Below are positions 1 through 12,600 of a stretch of DNA of 64,000 nucleotides, piece after piece (position 1 is the stretch's first letter; every line of letters begins with the position of its first letter). This DNA comes from Orbilia blumenaviensis (Eukaryota > Ascomycota > Orbiliomycetes > Orbiliales > Orbiliaceae): assembly GCA_036872755.1 (NCBI GenBank), contig JAVHNS010000018.1:62001-126000 (forward strand). Direction: 5' to 3'. The notes under the pieces were generated by a model. It did no database searches, was not told the origin of the DNA, and saw only the letters and a list, made by a program, of their open reading frames with translations. The translations under genes were made by a program, and so were the position numbers.

Positions 1-1555
1 CATCGTATCCTCTAACGGTGTTCAGAGCCTTTTCTGCAGCGACAGGGTCCCGAGGCCGGAGTCTCTTTGTTTCGATCAGTGCACCCGGGCCAGCAGCGCG
101 GATTATCTCGCACTCGGTAGCTACAAACAACCAGTAACTCTGATTTTTGATAATGCCGTCTGCATTATCAATCTTCTTTTCCCAGATCCTATCGAAAGCC
201 TCAACGAGAGTAAAGCGAACGCTAGCGACACCACAGCGACGACATCCGCCACCAATGGCATGGCTTGCTGTACGGCATTCGCAGCTAAGTCCCTGCCAAT
301 GGCTATGTAATCCCTTGCTAGCACCTTGCATCCTGAGCGGGCGCATGCAGTGAAGACAGTAGGTTTCGTAAAAGGATCTTTCGTAGATTGGGTCGGGTTG
401 CTTCGCTCCTTCCAGTTCACTCGGGTCCTTGAACTTATCTAACCAGGAAAACAAACTCTTCCTACGGCCACCGCTCCCACCGCTCATAGCAGCCGATGGT
501 GGAGGCGGTGTCAGAGATGGTTCGCGATCACGGTCCAACCAAGGTATCAAACTCTTTCGTCGGGTACTGCCACCAGAAGGGGCGGGTTGTGAGTCCAGCC
601 AAGGTATGATACTCTTCCTACGAGGCCCGCTACCCACTACGGAAGCTATACGCTGCGTTTGGGGTTGTGGATCCGATTTATAGCCGACCAACCACCTCGT
701 CCACAGAGAGTACCGGGGACCCCTGTCCCGTCGTGCACGCTCCCACCGTAGCTCATTGTTGTATTCTAGCAAGAATTTCCCCGCTCCGTTCGCGATATCG
801 TCTCCAGAGCTGAAGTTGTTCTTTTGTGCCAAAAGATCCTTGGGGCAGCGGTGGTGTTCACACCAAATTGTCGAATAGACGAACTCCACGGGCTTGGGGG
901 TGTTGATTGCCATGTGCATCATCGTTGATTGGCGCTTTGGGGAAATAAGAAGAGATTCGCGCTTGCTGTGTCCCATGAATGACTCGCGCTTGTTGGCTCC
1001 AAAATGGAGAGATTCGCGTTTATTCGGTGTCAGAAGTGACGTCTCGCGTTTGGTAAACTCTGCGGAATATTTGAACATAGCTTTGTGGTGGTTATAAAGA
1101 GATGCAGGGAAGAAGATTCCCGTTTGCGTATCGAGGAACAAAGCTGACGAGCAGCTTGTCGGGCAAAGATCGTGCTGGCAGTAAGGACATTTGTCTGTCG
1201 ACGGCTTGGAACATTTATGTGGTAACAATCTCTGATGAATTCTAGCAGAGCATAAAGCTTCATTTCCAGGGGACAGAGGGGGTGATAGCGGGGCAGAGCC
1301 CGGGTTAGAGGCAGGCTCGGGCCGTAAATGCCTGAACCCTTTTGTAGTGAGCGAAAGGGAAATGACATCGCGAAAGGAAATATACTCTATGACCAAAGCA
1401 AGGATATCGATAGAAAGATTGAGAATAGGGGGCTTCTTGTCCGACTTTGCCCCAGGATCCATGTCGTAATCATCCCATTGGGGGGGTAGTCCCGGAGAGG
1501 GCTCATCTGCCACTATCTCTGGGATTGTGGTAATCTGGAAGTCGGTTTTGAACAT
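1..1555 (-). CDS. F-box-type protein with arrayed basophilic-kinase motifs, 3' end beyond the window
   Basis: An ATG at 1555 opens a minus-strand frame that stays open for 518 codons and leaves the window at base 1, so the C-terminus is missing. Residues 42-77 look like an F-box (PPILNLSIDILALVIEYI, then SLSLTTKGFRHL), the SCF adaptor motif. A Cys-rich patch follows near residue 115-140 (CPYC). Eight short (K/R)-R-x-(S/T) motifs occur at residues 169-172, 179-182, 189-192, 198-201, 207-210, 312-315, 332-335 and 364-367; the last three share RRKS plus WLD. Near residue 400-450 there are further paired cysteines (YCLHC, CEC, CRRC) that could bind zinc. The absence of stops and the fungal codon pattern support the frame. 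F-box identity is inferred from pattern only. No intron is needed. Confidence 0.72.
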   Translation of the reverse strand, partial: MFKTDFQITTIPEIVADEPSPGLPPQWDDYDMDPGAKSDKKPPILNLSIDILALVIEYISFRDVISLSLTTKGFRHLRPEPASNPGSAPLSPPLSPGNEALCSARIHQRLLPHKCSKPSTDKCPYCQHDLCPTSCSSALFLDTQTGIFFPASLYNHHKAMFKYSAEFTKRETSLLTPNKRESLHFGANKRESFMGHSKRESLLISPKRQSTMMHMAINTPKPVEFVYSTIWCEHHRCPKDLLAQKNNFSSGDDIANGAGKFLLEYNNELRWERARRDRGPRYSLWTRWLVGYKSDPQPQTQRIASVVGSGPRRKSIIPWLDSQPAPSGGSTRRKSLIPWLDRDREPSLTPPPPSAAMSGGSGGRRKSLFSWLDKFKDPSELEGAKQPDPIYERSFYETYCLHCMRPLRMQGASKGLHSHWQGLSCECRTASHAIGGGCRRCGVASVRFTLVEAFDRIWEKKIDNADGIIKNQSYWLFVATECEIIRAAGPGALIETKRLRPRDPVAAEKALNTVRGYD

Positions 1556-2039
1556 CTTGAACGGCTCCACGCGAAGCTATGCACTGACGGTTTTGATGCT
1601 CAACTGATAGAATCGGAGATGGTAATGTTGATAGTTTAAAGGGGAAGAAAAGTCTCCTGAAGCGCGATCAGATTTTAAATATATCATATTCGCCGTTTTT
1701 CCACGGGGAGTTATGGAATTTGTATGCAGGACTTGTGGGCTATTCGGCCAATGGGATTATCTTATCGAGATATGCAGGTCCAAGCCGACGATTCTCAATT
1801 GGGAAAGCTGATGCGTTGGAAGTTATGCCAGAATCTTCAACTACACTTCCATGCGGGTGTCGGAATGGCGGACACAACGTCTGTGAATGTCACAATTGGA
1901 GCCCACAAGGCCGACAATGCATGTGCATTCCTGCTCCTAAAACAAGGATGGCTAGTCTCTTTTTCGCAGTGATCCTAATTCCTAACCGCCTTGTTTCTGC
2001 ATGGCCCCGATTAGATCGAAACAAATTAACCCTGTCAGC

Positions 2040-2366
2040 TTACCCATTACGATAGGATTTGATAAAACGACGGTTCTCTGTCGTGGAATGACCCCTCTCC
2101 GGACCGTCTGGGTCTCTCAGCAGCATTCCTTTGGATATCAGATTCCCAGACTTATCATGTCGCAGTTTGCAGGCAGCAATGTTCTCGAGAGCCCCAAGCA
2201 CTATCTCTTGCAAGGACTCGCAATTTGGGGCGAAGCGTGCGTGTATGCTCTCATCGGTGATATCGCATGGTACCAAACGTGGAGACAAATCAAGTTGTGC
2301 AGAATTGATAGAGTCATAGGCAAGTCCTAGTGACGTTAGAACACGTTTTAGTGTTGAAGGCCGATA
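2040..2366 (-). pseudogene. possible fragment of an unidentified gene
   Basis: An open minus-strand frame of about 105 codons ends at 2040. It reads like ordinary soluble protein (VPCDITDESIHARF, then SLQEIVLGALENIAACKL, then SGNLISKGMLLRDPDG). Upstream it meets a stop near 2370 with no clear exon to join, and downstream it simply ends. A second protein-like stretch at about 2900-3030 minus ends at a possible GTTAGT donor, but no convincing chain of exons connects the two. The family is not recognised. It may be a decayed gene or chance. Confidence 0.2.
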
Positions 2367-4871
2367 GTAAGTCAGTGGACCCTCTTACAAATAGCGTTAG
2401 CTTCCCTGGCCGAGACCAAGAATGCCAATGATTTTCGGGATGCAGTCTTTCTATACACTCAACTAGCTCTTGATGATATCAATCAACAGATATTAGCACC
2501 GCTGCTTTGGGCGTGATTTGCTTCTTACATACCCTTACGTCCAGATTGGCAACGACAAAAGTGTACAGCCGAATTTCGGTGAGGAAACCCACAAACGCCC
2601 CCGGGCCCCCACAGAGACGGAGAACTCTGGTATCTCATCCCGGGTGGCCGGTCCCTCGAAACCTCAGCGTCAGTGTACGGGTTTGTGGACTGACTGAGCC
2701 GCTGCTTGGGCCTCCGCTCTTGCCGTACGGTACCACATGGCCTTTTGATGGGCGCCGACATAGTGAGGTTAGTAATGCGAGGCACTGGCTTTCTAGATCT
2801 ACAGTAACCATGGAAAGCGCACCTCACTAGCTCTCGCGATAAGTGTTCCTTCGGCTCAAGATGTGGTAGCGACCACCCGCGACCGTACGTCATCACTAAC
2901 CTTTCCACAGGAGTCCCCGATTGCTTTGCGAGAGGAAGTGTATTGAACTGAATATTTTCCCGGATAAAGTCGATCTTGTAGCGTAGTATATCAAGCTTCG
3001 TAATGCTGCGAAGTATAGCCTTCATCACCTCTACCAAGATGACAGACAACTTAATGAAGGGAATTCATTTCTCGGGCAGGGGTTTTCACCCAGGTAGACA
3101 CCAGACGAGAAGACTATTGAGAGTCGCCTATGAATATCTGATAATTAAGCTACTGCATCTAAGAGTAGATGAAGGACCAACAACTTACCTAACGCTCTTT
3201 GAATATGCTTTTTTCTTCAATCAAAAGAAATACTCGCGTCAATGGTTTGTAGGTCCCCTGTTCTAGGCGCGATCCGCATTGTGCGAAATAAGAATGGGAT
3301 AGAGATCTCTCTTAGATACCTACTCGGCAATGAAATGCAGTGTAGAAATTGATATTAAACGGTATATCTCGTGACTACGCATTTTCGCTACTCTCGAATT
3401 TGCGGCGTGTCCGAACCCGTTTGAATTCCTTGCCTGGCCTCCTCTAGTTCGTGGTTTTGTGTTGGCCTTCACAAATTGAGCAGCTTTCGTCTTGACAAAG
3501 CCATAACCCGTCCTCGGGAGCGAGACATTCATATATCCTGACGATGATATCATAAAGAAGAGTCTCCGGTGCTAGAGACACTTTCTCCTCCTCGCCACCT
3601 GCGTTTTTAAATAAATTTAATAATTCGCTGATAAAATTTGAATGGATTCGCTGTCAGATTGGCCAGCTGTGATAGAGTACAACACGAGCTTACCAATCCG
3701 AAGTTCCCCGCCAATCCATCGCAAGCCCAGGCTAGTATGCTAGCTTGCATTGAATATTGTGGTAATCAGCGATTTCAATTATGGATCGGATGGTAGAAGC
3801 TTTCTATTAGATCGCGACCGTTTCGGTATATGTCGATTCGATGAAATATTTTTGCATCTTAAGTATGTTTCTCCTGTTGAGTCTAAGGGGAGGTTAAATC
3901 TTGCGCTTTTGGTTGTTTTGGTCAAGCGGCACTCCCAGGCATCCGATATCAACACTGCACTGCGCTTCGAACAGCATCCTGAACTTCGAATTCGAGTACC
4001 TGAATATCGAGCCGAGGTACATGGTTCTGGCCATAAAACCCCCCAGGTTTGTATCAATTTCTTGAGTTCTCATCCTGAGAACCTATGTCATTGGCGGGTT
4101 TGCGCCAAGAGAGCTCGATTGCAGGTCGGGTCTGAAATCTGATTCTGGAGTCGACTACGGTGCTGTAATGGGAAGGAATAAGAGGAAGGGCAAGTTGCAA
4201 GAATCAGTTCAAGCTCAAACACATTTTCAAACACAGGTCCTCGTTTTCGTACAGTCTCACTCCGAAGCAGCACTGTAATCTAATTAGCATCCGTTGACAA
4301 ACATACCGCCGCATCTTTCGAGAAAATATACTGGTCGTATGATGCAAAAAAGGCTCGATGGGGGATGCCCTTGCAGGTGGAACAGTGTCGGGTTGAAGCG
4401 ATATTCTGCCAGATCTTGATCGATTGAATAGAGGGCGTCGCTGGTCTAGGTAACTCTGACCGCAACACACGGGGTCATCGCATTGTCAGGCTGCGCAGAA
4501 AGCAACAAAAACCACACATTACTGGTCTCATTGGCACATTACATAAAACTGAAACGAGGGGACCAAAGATCCCAAGATGCACAAGAGCGCTTAGCCGCAA
4601 TTTTACCTGCCAGCATTGACACCGAGGGTCCCTTCTACCATTTTCAGTTGGCTACCCGGCCAGGGTACCGCGCCCGATTGATGATAACTACCACGCTTAT
4701 ATACTCGACTTCCAATTTAAGCCTCATTTGCGAAGGCTGACGTCGAGCATCAGCGCGCTCCCCGCCCTTGAAGCATACCAAGCTTCTTGCTGAGTTGTGA
4801 AGAGGCTGCGGCTATTTTTTAATGTTTTTCTCCAAGTAACTTTCGAGAAGATGGCTTGTCCGAGGTGACCT

Positions 4872-4877
4872 TATAAA
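4872..4877 (+). promoter_or_regulatory. TATA-like box upstream of the subtilase gene
   Basis: TATAAA lies 215 bases before the protease ATG and is followed by a CT-rich stretch (4930-4960), the usual arrangement of fungal core promoters. Position-based inference only. Confidence 0.35.
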
Positions 4878-5091
4878 GCCGACATGGCGTCTGTCATTCT
4901 AGGTCAGAACCATTAAGGGCATTATCTATCCTCTCTCCCCGGGTCCACTCTTTTATTCAATCGCGCTAGTCGTGATTTTACATTCTTTCAATTCAATTAC
5001 AGCATTTTTTCTTGAACACTTTCTTTGTCGCTGTGCGACTAGTCTCTCGTTACCTTGTTTGAAGTTTTTAGTTGCAGTGCAGCACAACAAT

Positions 5092-6781
5092 ATGAAGTCG
5101 GTAATTATCTCTAGCACGTTGGTCCTTGCGGCGATTCATTCCACATATGGCGCCCCCGGGGAACCGTTCAACAAACGATGGTTCCGCCGTGGAGACACAA
5201 TCGCGGCTGTCGCACACCAAATGAAAACTCTCCCACCAGCAACCAAACCATGTGTTACCACCAAATCTCATGGCCAAAAGCCAAAGGATGACGATCCAAT
5301 TGACGAATACCTCGTGGTTATGTCTGAGGATGAGAAACGCCCATGGGGTGAAATTTTCGATGAAATGGGGTACAATATCACCAGAGTAAAAGAACCACGC
5401 GATGCTCACAGTTTCCTTGCTTTCGATGAGCAGCTTGGAGATAGCTCCTATATAAGTTTCCAAACCGAGGAGGGTACCCGTGTTGAAACTTTCGGGAAGA
5501 GCATCAGAGCATTCACTATGAAGATGAGGGAGTCAGAGGCCGACGCCATGGTGGACGCAGAAAATATCGGTTCTTTGGAAAAGAATGGTCTGGTATATGC
5601 AACCGTTATGCCACAGGATGAGACGGATCTTGCTGCAGAGGCCTCGTACAATGCGACAACTTGGGTTGAAGACGTCGGTATTGAAAAACGCCAGGCTGGT
5701 CGTATTCAAGTACAGAACACCGCCCCATGGAACCTCCAACGGGTATCAAGCGCCAACCGAGTGAATTCCCAAGGCCGTCGAGCTACCGACTTGTCGTATA
5801 ACTACCGTTTCGATCAGAGTGGTGGAGCAGGGGTGGATGTTTATGTACTTGATACTGGTAAGTTACGATCACATTAGGCGTCTAAAACAAACACTAATTA
5901 TAACCATGGCCAGGTATTAACACTGCCCACTTTGATTTCGGCGGTAGAGCATCTATGGGATTTACCGGCTATGGTAATAACTTTAATGATGACGGCGGCC
6001 ATGGGAGCCACTGTGCCGGTACCATCGGCGGTAACCGATTTGGTGTTTCCAAGAATGTCAACCTCATTGGCGCCAAAGTTCTGCCCGGCCGCGGCCCTGG
6101 AACATTCGCTGCCATTCTTGGGGGTCTCGAATTTGCATATAGACGCCACCTTCAGCGCAGGAACGACCCCAGTTTTAGAGGTTGGTACCCAAAACTTCTT
6201 TTGTAGGATTTAATGATTCTAACATAACTATAGGGTCCGTTGTCAGTATGTCCCTTGGTGGGAACGGCCGTGCCACCGCTGCCTTACGAGCCATGGAGAA
6301 AGGTATCCAAGCGGGCATGCATTTCTCCGTTGCTGCTGGCAATGACAATAACGACGCTTGTAACTTCTGGCCTTCTGGATTCTCGGCACAAATTCCAATT
6401 ATCAGTGTCGGAGCTACGGACATTAATGATAACCGGGCTGGCTTCTCCAACTTTGGTCGGTGTGTTGATATTCATGCCCCAGGTGTCGCTATTATCAGTT
6501 CCCACAACCGTGGGCCTCAGTACGTACCACAAGATGGTTCCTTCAATACTATTCAGTACAAAAAAAAATTCTAACCAATCGGTAGATCCATCACCTCCAT
6601 GCAAGGTACTTCGATGGCATGTCCTGCCGTTTCTGGGATGATTGCAGAGGAGCTCGTCAAGAACCCAAATCTCAAATTTGACCCCAGAGGCATGAAGCAG
6701 TTAATCTTGTCAAAGGCTATCCGTGGCGTTGTCCGTGGAACCAATAACGCCCCGAACATGTTGAACAACGGTCTGAGATAG
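5092..6781 (+). CDS. secreted subtilisin-like serine protease (S8), prepro form
   Basis: Four exons, 5092-5857, 5914-6180, 6234-6519 and 6586-6781, give 504 aa. Introns are 56, 53 and 66 nt with GTAAGT, GTTGGT and GTACGT donors. The ATG at 5092 starts a signal peptide (MKSVIISSTLVLAAIHSTYG); the longer upstream frame has no ATG. Residues about 75-200 form an I9-type inhibitor propeptide (EYLVVMSEDE). KR near residue 200 could be the maturation site. The catalytic triad is D254 (YVLDTG), H285 (GGHGSHCAGT) and S449 (GTSMACP), with oxyanion-hole N381 (AAGND). This fits the proteinase K/cerevisin group of extracellular or vacuolar peptidases. All active-site residues are present, so the enzyme should be functional. 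Such proteases degrade host or substrate protein; the actual target is unknown. Confidence 0.93.
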
Positions 6782-8213
6782 TCGGTTATCCAAGCGAGGT
6801 CGAAGATACATGTATTTTCCGGTATTCCCTGTATCATAAAAATTTGTACATACTTAAATATTTATAACTTCGCTACTACTAGAAGGTGTACATTGCGAGA
6901 CTCGTCTTTGTGTCCTTCGATTGAAATATTTGCATGTGCATTGTCTCGTGAACATATTAATGGGCGAAGTTGGAGGGCAGGTTCACGAGACAAGCATATC
7001 TACTAAGACCGCTTTTATTTATGCGCTGCCTTGAAACATTTCATATTCGAATCTATCCTACAAGTCCAGGCAAAGCGCTTTAGAGCCAGAAAAAAACGAA
7101 TTTGGGACTGTATTAGGTTTAACATTGAGTTCATAAATTTATAGCAAGAACGATAACGTTATAACATAAATACTGTGGAGAGGAGCAATGCAAATACTTT
7201 GTCAATCAATTCTAGAGTATTACTGTGTACTCCCGTATACTGCGGCTGGCCATATATGGCGCCATAGCTGGACCCAGAGCGCATACGTACTTCTTTAGTC
7301 CTCGTCGATATCTTACGTAACATAGACAGAGATTTATGGCAACTCAACCCGACTGGACAAATCATCACCAGAAGGATTCCTTTTAGAAACCGTTTTTTAC
7401 ATGAGGAATTCATTTTGTGCAAGGATAATCAGCTAGGCCAGAAGCTGGACATCCCTGACTAATAGGGAATTGTCCCTCGTTCGGATGTCTTGGCGTCTAC
7501 CATGAGACAGATCACTAGCCATACAACACATTTTTTGTGGATCCACTTGTGTGACCGCCGTTTTCGTCTACCAAATTTGACAACACTAAAATTCTCGGCT
7601 GATATCATCCCATTCCATGTGCTATTCCTGAAGGCAAATAATGATCCGATTACTTGAGAATGCTTAGTGGTATTCCGAATCGACGAATCTTACAAGGCGG
7701 TTAGGGTTCTCGGATCACAGGAGATCCGGTGCCTGATATTCGAATATGGTAACGAATTGTGCCTCGTTAACTTTAGACCCTGACATACCTCCGAACTATG
7801 CGTAGGTACGGAGCAAATGATTTGAGAACTCGAATGCTCGAGTACTCTAAATGGAACTCTAACTACCGAACGACTGAGGCTATGTGGAAAACCAACAAGC
7901 AGATACAGGGAATCCCCACCTTATGAACATGTTGCGTGGACATGATAGTCACAGATCAGAGTCTTGGAAGGTAGGCTGTACGAAAGCCGTACGAGCATAC
8001 CGACCTTGGCAGACGTGGGTCGTTATTAAGCGACGATCTTATTCGCCTGGACGCAGGTGTTAAGCAAAAGCTTAGGAGCCGCATATAAATCCCTCTTAGT
8101 TCCCAATCAATTCATGGTTCATCTGATCAATTTAGCTTCCATACACTGGCCTTGATTTTGAACAACATCCCGATCCGATTCTTAATCCTTTTTCAAATCT
8201 TGTCATCTCTATC
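6782..8213. other. intergenic region, no gene seen
   Basis: AT-rich sequence with no supported gene. A minus-strand frame at 7159-7413 begins with a hydrophobic N-terminus (ILLVMICPVGLSC) but has no other coding sign. The 3' UTR of the protease probably occupies the first few hundred bases. Confidence 0.5.
8084..8089 (+). promoter_or_regulatory. TATA-like box before the four-TM gene
   Basis: TATAAA lies 125 bases upstream of the ATG at 8214 and is followed by a pyrimidine-rich leader. It matches the spacing expected of a fungal core promoter. Confidence 0.4.
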
Positions 8214-8918
8214 ATGATGTTCAACCCCAACAAATTCACCTCACCGAAAACCGCCACCGCCTGGAGCGGCGCCGGTATCGGAAAACCATTTGGGCTTACG
8301 CTCTCAGTTTTCCTCCACTGCATCGTAACCCTCGTTGTCACTATCATTATTAATATCACCGACGCAAACGAACCCTACAATGACTACGGTGAAGGGTAGG
8401 TTTCAATATCCAGTCCATCTCGCGTGATATCAAAAATACAACAAACAACACATTTCTGGAGAGACTGTTAACTAACATTGGGAGTAGGACCGGATGGTTC
8501 GTCATGATACCTGGACCGGCGATCGTTTTTCTCTGGTCCATTATCTGCCTTTTCATTTGTAAATTCGGTTACCTTGCTCCCGTTCTCGCCTTGGTAACAT
8601 ATCTTATTGGCGCTCTTGGATTGATTTCCGAAGGAATCGTAACAGCTCTACTTTATGAGTAAGCAGCAGTAAACTCTTACAATTGCCCAAACGACAAGCA
8701 GAAGTTAGCTAATGAATTTTAGGTGGCACGACATTGCGTGGCTCCCTTCCATCTTCATCATTACTCTCGGCCTCAAGTATGTTTCCAAATCACCAAAGCG
8801 GGTGTAATTTTAGTTGCTAACCTTTGATTCCAATAGCTGCGGTCTCTTTTTCTTCTACAGTTGCATCGCACTTCGCAAGAGGCACCATGTTAAAGATATT
8901 GCCCTCGATAATGCTTGA
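8214..8918 (+). CDS. small four-transmembrane protein, unknown function
   Basis: Four exons, 8214-8395, 8488-8658, 8723-8776 and 8837-8918, give 162 aa; each junction keeps the frame (phase 2 at all three). Donors are GTAGGT, GTAAGC and GTATGT; acceptors are TAG. The protein has four hydrophobic segments: about 28-48 (LTLSVFLHCIVTLVVTIII), 66-83 (VMIPGPAIVFLWSIICLFI), 87-110, and 123-145 split across exons 3 and 4 (SIFIITLGLN, then CGLFFFYSCIAL). It ends with a basic tail (RKRHHVK). The topology resembles small fungal MARVEL-like or tetraspan proteins, but no signature confirms that. Because the exons are short, no single ORF reveals it. Function is unassigned; it should be a membrane protein. 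Confidence 0.8.
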
Positions 8919-9634
8919 AGTGTTAGCGGCCAGCCTCAGCCTCAGTCTCGAGCTCTTCCTACTCTCACCGACACGTATCCAGCAATGATATAACGCATTC
9001 TATTACGACCCCACGAAGCCATGCATTTTAACTGCGTCCATAATACCAAGCCCGGACTACTACTACTCAACATAATGTCTAATACTCTCATAACAAATAA
9101 CTTTTAATGCTCTAAACAAAACATTTAATGTCTAATACTGTCAGGAGCTAGTTCTTCCTCTTGAATAATAATGCACAATAATGTATGCTAGTCACTCGTT
9201 AGGGGACGGGAAATTCTCGGATAAATTCCCAAAAGCCTCAATCAAACAAAATACAATTTCTAATAAGCAGTTCATTCAAAACAAAACCTCTCAACAGCTG
9301 TGACAGAATCGATGTCTCTGTTAGGTCAGCATCAGCGCTCATAGAAGATCCCACATCTACGTTTCACATCGATATTGCACAACTCTATCCATGTAACAGT
9401 GGTTGTATATACTTATGGGTCAGGTTCAATTCCAAGACATATCCAGGGAGAGATATAATCTAGCAATTACTAGGCAATCCGAGCAATTCACGTGTAAACA
9501 TCTGGTGAATATCAACGTCTCTCCATTGGTCGAAGTGTGTCATTTCGCTATAAAGCTTCATTTTTAATAGTAGCAATAATAACCTGAAGTGATGATGGTA
9601 CAACATATCATAACTTGGAAACGGAATTAACAAA
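8919..9634. other. convergent intergenic region, no gene seen
   Basis: This lies between the 3' ends of the four-TM gene and the NLR gene. It is AT-rich with repeated TCTAATACT-like words (9078-9145) and no supported coding sequence. Confidence 0.5.
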
Positions 9635-12600
9635 TCAGATACCACTGTCCTCCTTTGTTCCCGTGGCTAATTCCTTGGCTTGTTGAATCTTTTCTAAGAC
9701 GAGGCTAGCTTTATCGAACTGCCTGGAGTTGACGCATCCAGTATATAAATACTCGAGCCACTGAACGGTGAATTTATGTGGAAGGCCATATGTGGCCTCG
9801 GCTAGTCTTGTAGCCTCATCCAGATTCTTAAGTCCATCCTCAACTTGGCCCAACCAGAGTTTACAAACACCAATATTCGCAATAGTACTCAAACTAAAGC
9901 TAGGGTTTGGAGTATCTGTATTCTTTGCAATAAGTTGAAGTATACCGTCCACCTTGGTAAATCTTTTGAGTGCTGCCTCATAGTCGCCGAGCTGTTCATA
10001 CGCGTGACCTAGGTATGATAGCGTCGCCACATATATAATGTTTGTTTCTTCCATTGCAGCTTCCATTCTCTCCAATACAGCCAGAAATACATCCCTGGCT
10101 TCCAAAGGCTTCTGAACTCGGGTAAGATACAATCCAAGTAACGCTTTATTGAAGAGAGTTCGCGGATGGTTTTCGCCAAGTAACGCTTCCTGTCTTGTAT
10201 GAATCTCGTTTATATACGCATGAGCGTCTATTGAAGTTTTGACAGTTCCGTGGGCGTATATTTCGGCCTCATCCTGCTTTGCTAAGAGGAGTTCTGCCTC
10301 CCAAGACGGATCTACAGACACAGTCGCTTCTAATACTCGGATGGCCTTCCTAGCAAGAGCCAGTGAATCTTCGTATTCGCCCCATCGGGTCTTCCAGTCA
10401 CCCAGCTTCCGTAATGCTCGCCCTAGTTTTCCATCGTTGATCGCTTCGTCCTCGAATTTGTACTTAGGAATGTAGTCTTCGCAGCACATCCTGAGATGTG
10501 CCCAATTTTCTCTTTCATAAACCCATTCATACGGCTTTGGGTTGCTATCGATATCCGTGACACCGCATCCCACCAGTCTAATTGCATCTCTTGCTCCTTT
10601 TTTCTGCAAAATATACAGCCGGTCTGGATCTTTTTGGCCAATACTGAGTTCATTGTTGTCGATAGTATTTCTAGCCCAGCGCTGGACCAGATGGTGGATC
10701 CAGATCGATTCGATTGTGTTGGAGCCTTTTGACTGTACTAATATACGTTTTGCTAAGCCGTAGTGTATTAAGTAATCGAGTGCATCATCTAATCTGCTCT
10801 GATCTAGCAATGCGGGGATCACAATGGCGTTAATACAGGACCTTCATACTAGGTGAATAGAGGGCTATGGAGAAATAAAATACCATTCTGGAACCAATCC
10901 ATAGTCTCGATCCCTCGGGAAAGAAGCTCGATAGAGATCCCATGAGGACTCAGAAATGAGCAAATTCTCAGCAACGGGATACAATCTGGATGATGTTTCT
11001 TCAAAGCTTTAAAAGCCAGCCGCCAACCAGAAAATACTCCATTCTTGTATCCGAGAGCGATCTGATCGATTAATCCATCGAGGTCCTTTTTGAGTCGTTC
11101 CAGGTATCGACTATAATCAAGGCGTCTCATGTTGATATAGGCGACGGCTTGGGCCAGCGCCAATGGTAAATTCCCGAGTAGATCAACGATTTGTTCCACA
11201 ACTGCTCTCACTATTTTCGTAACCATCAGAAATAGATATTAAGTGGTTAAATAGACGAAGTTACCAGTTTCAATTGCACTCTCAAACTTTTCTCCAAGTA
11301 GTAACCGGACTCCAGATTCCTTATCCATGACTGGGATATCGACTATTGTACAGCCAGGGAGGGTTACTCGAGACGTAACCAATATCTGGCCCTGGGAGCC
11401 AGTAGGGAGTACTTCCAGCAGCCTTTTGGAGTCTTCCTCGTCGTTCAGGCCATCAGCAATTAGCAGCCATTGAGAGTTCTCATTTCTCGCCAACCAATTC
11501 CTAACGATCCGCCATTGCGACTTTTGCGCATCCCCAACCACTTGGCCTTCATTGTCGATTTGCCCTGGAATTTTGAGATCTATGGCGATGTTTGCAAACA
11601 TTTGTTCGGGCTTGCTGCGGTACCTCTTAGCATAATGGGCTATGATTGCTGCCAGGATATGGCTACTGCTATCTTCAATTGAAGCGGGGCTTGTGGCATC
11701 GATCCAGAGGATTGTGCTGTAATGGGCACAATAACAGTACGCATATTCCAGAGCAATTTGAGACTTCCCTAGCCCGCCCATACCATGTAACACGACCATC
11801 TTGCGACTTCTCGCATTCCCAAGCCTGCTCCCCGGATCAAGTATTTGAAAAATCTCATTTATAATATCCTGACGACCACAGAATGTAGAAAGCCGAGGAA
11901 AAGGTAGAGCCATTGGTAAATCGAACTCCTGGAATTCGGGCTCGGGGTTTGTTGCAGCAAGCCCATTTCCTAACAAGGCCGCGACTGTCAGATTGCTATT
12001 GCTTTCGTAGCTAGAATAAATAGAGATCTGCTCCTTACTGCTGAATTCGTCGGTAGTTAAAATATGTAGGTAATTGACATACTTCGTCAAATCTGCAATG
12101 AAGCGCTCCAACTGTTCTTTATTATCGAACTGCCATGTATACTTTCGGTATGTGGGCACTGCCTGTTGATATTTCTCAGCCATCGTTGCGAGCTGTGTGG
12201 CGCGGTGTTCAAGCCCGGGGACTTGGGCATTGAGCTCTGTCTGTCTTAGAGATTTGATGTGGCTTTCAAGGTCATCTGGATTGTCCTGGGTGGCTATGGG
12301 TAGCAGATCTTCTTTCAAAATGATGCTAAAATCTTGATGCGTCAACTCTTCAGATGTTCCATTACTGAATTCGCTTGTTCTTCGGCTTTGTGCTGGGAGA
12401 GGAGAAGATTCCACGAATGTCTGATCTCTTCTCCAAAATCGACGGAATTTTGATTTTGTGGAACTGAGATAATTTCGAATACCGCGGTTTGAAGCCGTAC
12501 TTTGAGAGAATCCACTTGTCGAAGATAGAGATATAGTTGCCGTGGATTCTTCTGAAGCGACAGACGTTAGACCATACCGACTGTCCACTTTATCAAGTTC

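Larger units (their letters stand above)
1556..5091. other. gene-poor intergenic stretch with possible gene debris
   Basis: There are 3.5 kb between the F-box gene and the protease. Many short frames exist on both strands (for example 1724-1972 plus, 2525-3049 minus, 3750-4142 plus), but none shows a recognised domain, a good start and coherent splice sites together. The part near 2040-2366 on the minus strand reads most like coding sequence and is listed separately. The last 100 bases before the protease are pyrimidine-rich, as in a fungal promoter and 5' leader. Confidence 0.5.

Noticed and set aside
4972..5091. N-terminal extension of the protease frame
   Set aside because: The extension has no ATG and lies before a perfect signal peptide start at 5092; treated as 5' leader.
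7159..7413. Short minus-strand frame with hydrophobic N-terminus
   Set aside because: Weak signal-peptide likeness only; AT-rich, no conserved feature.
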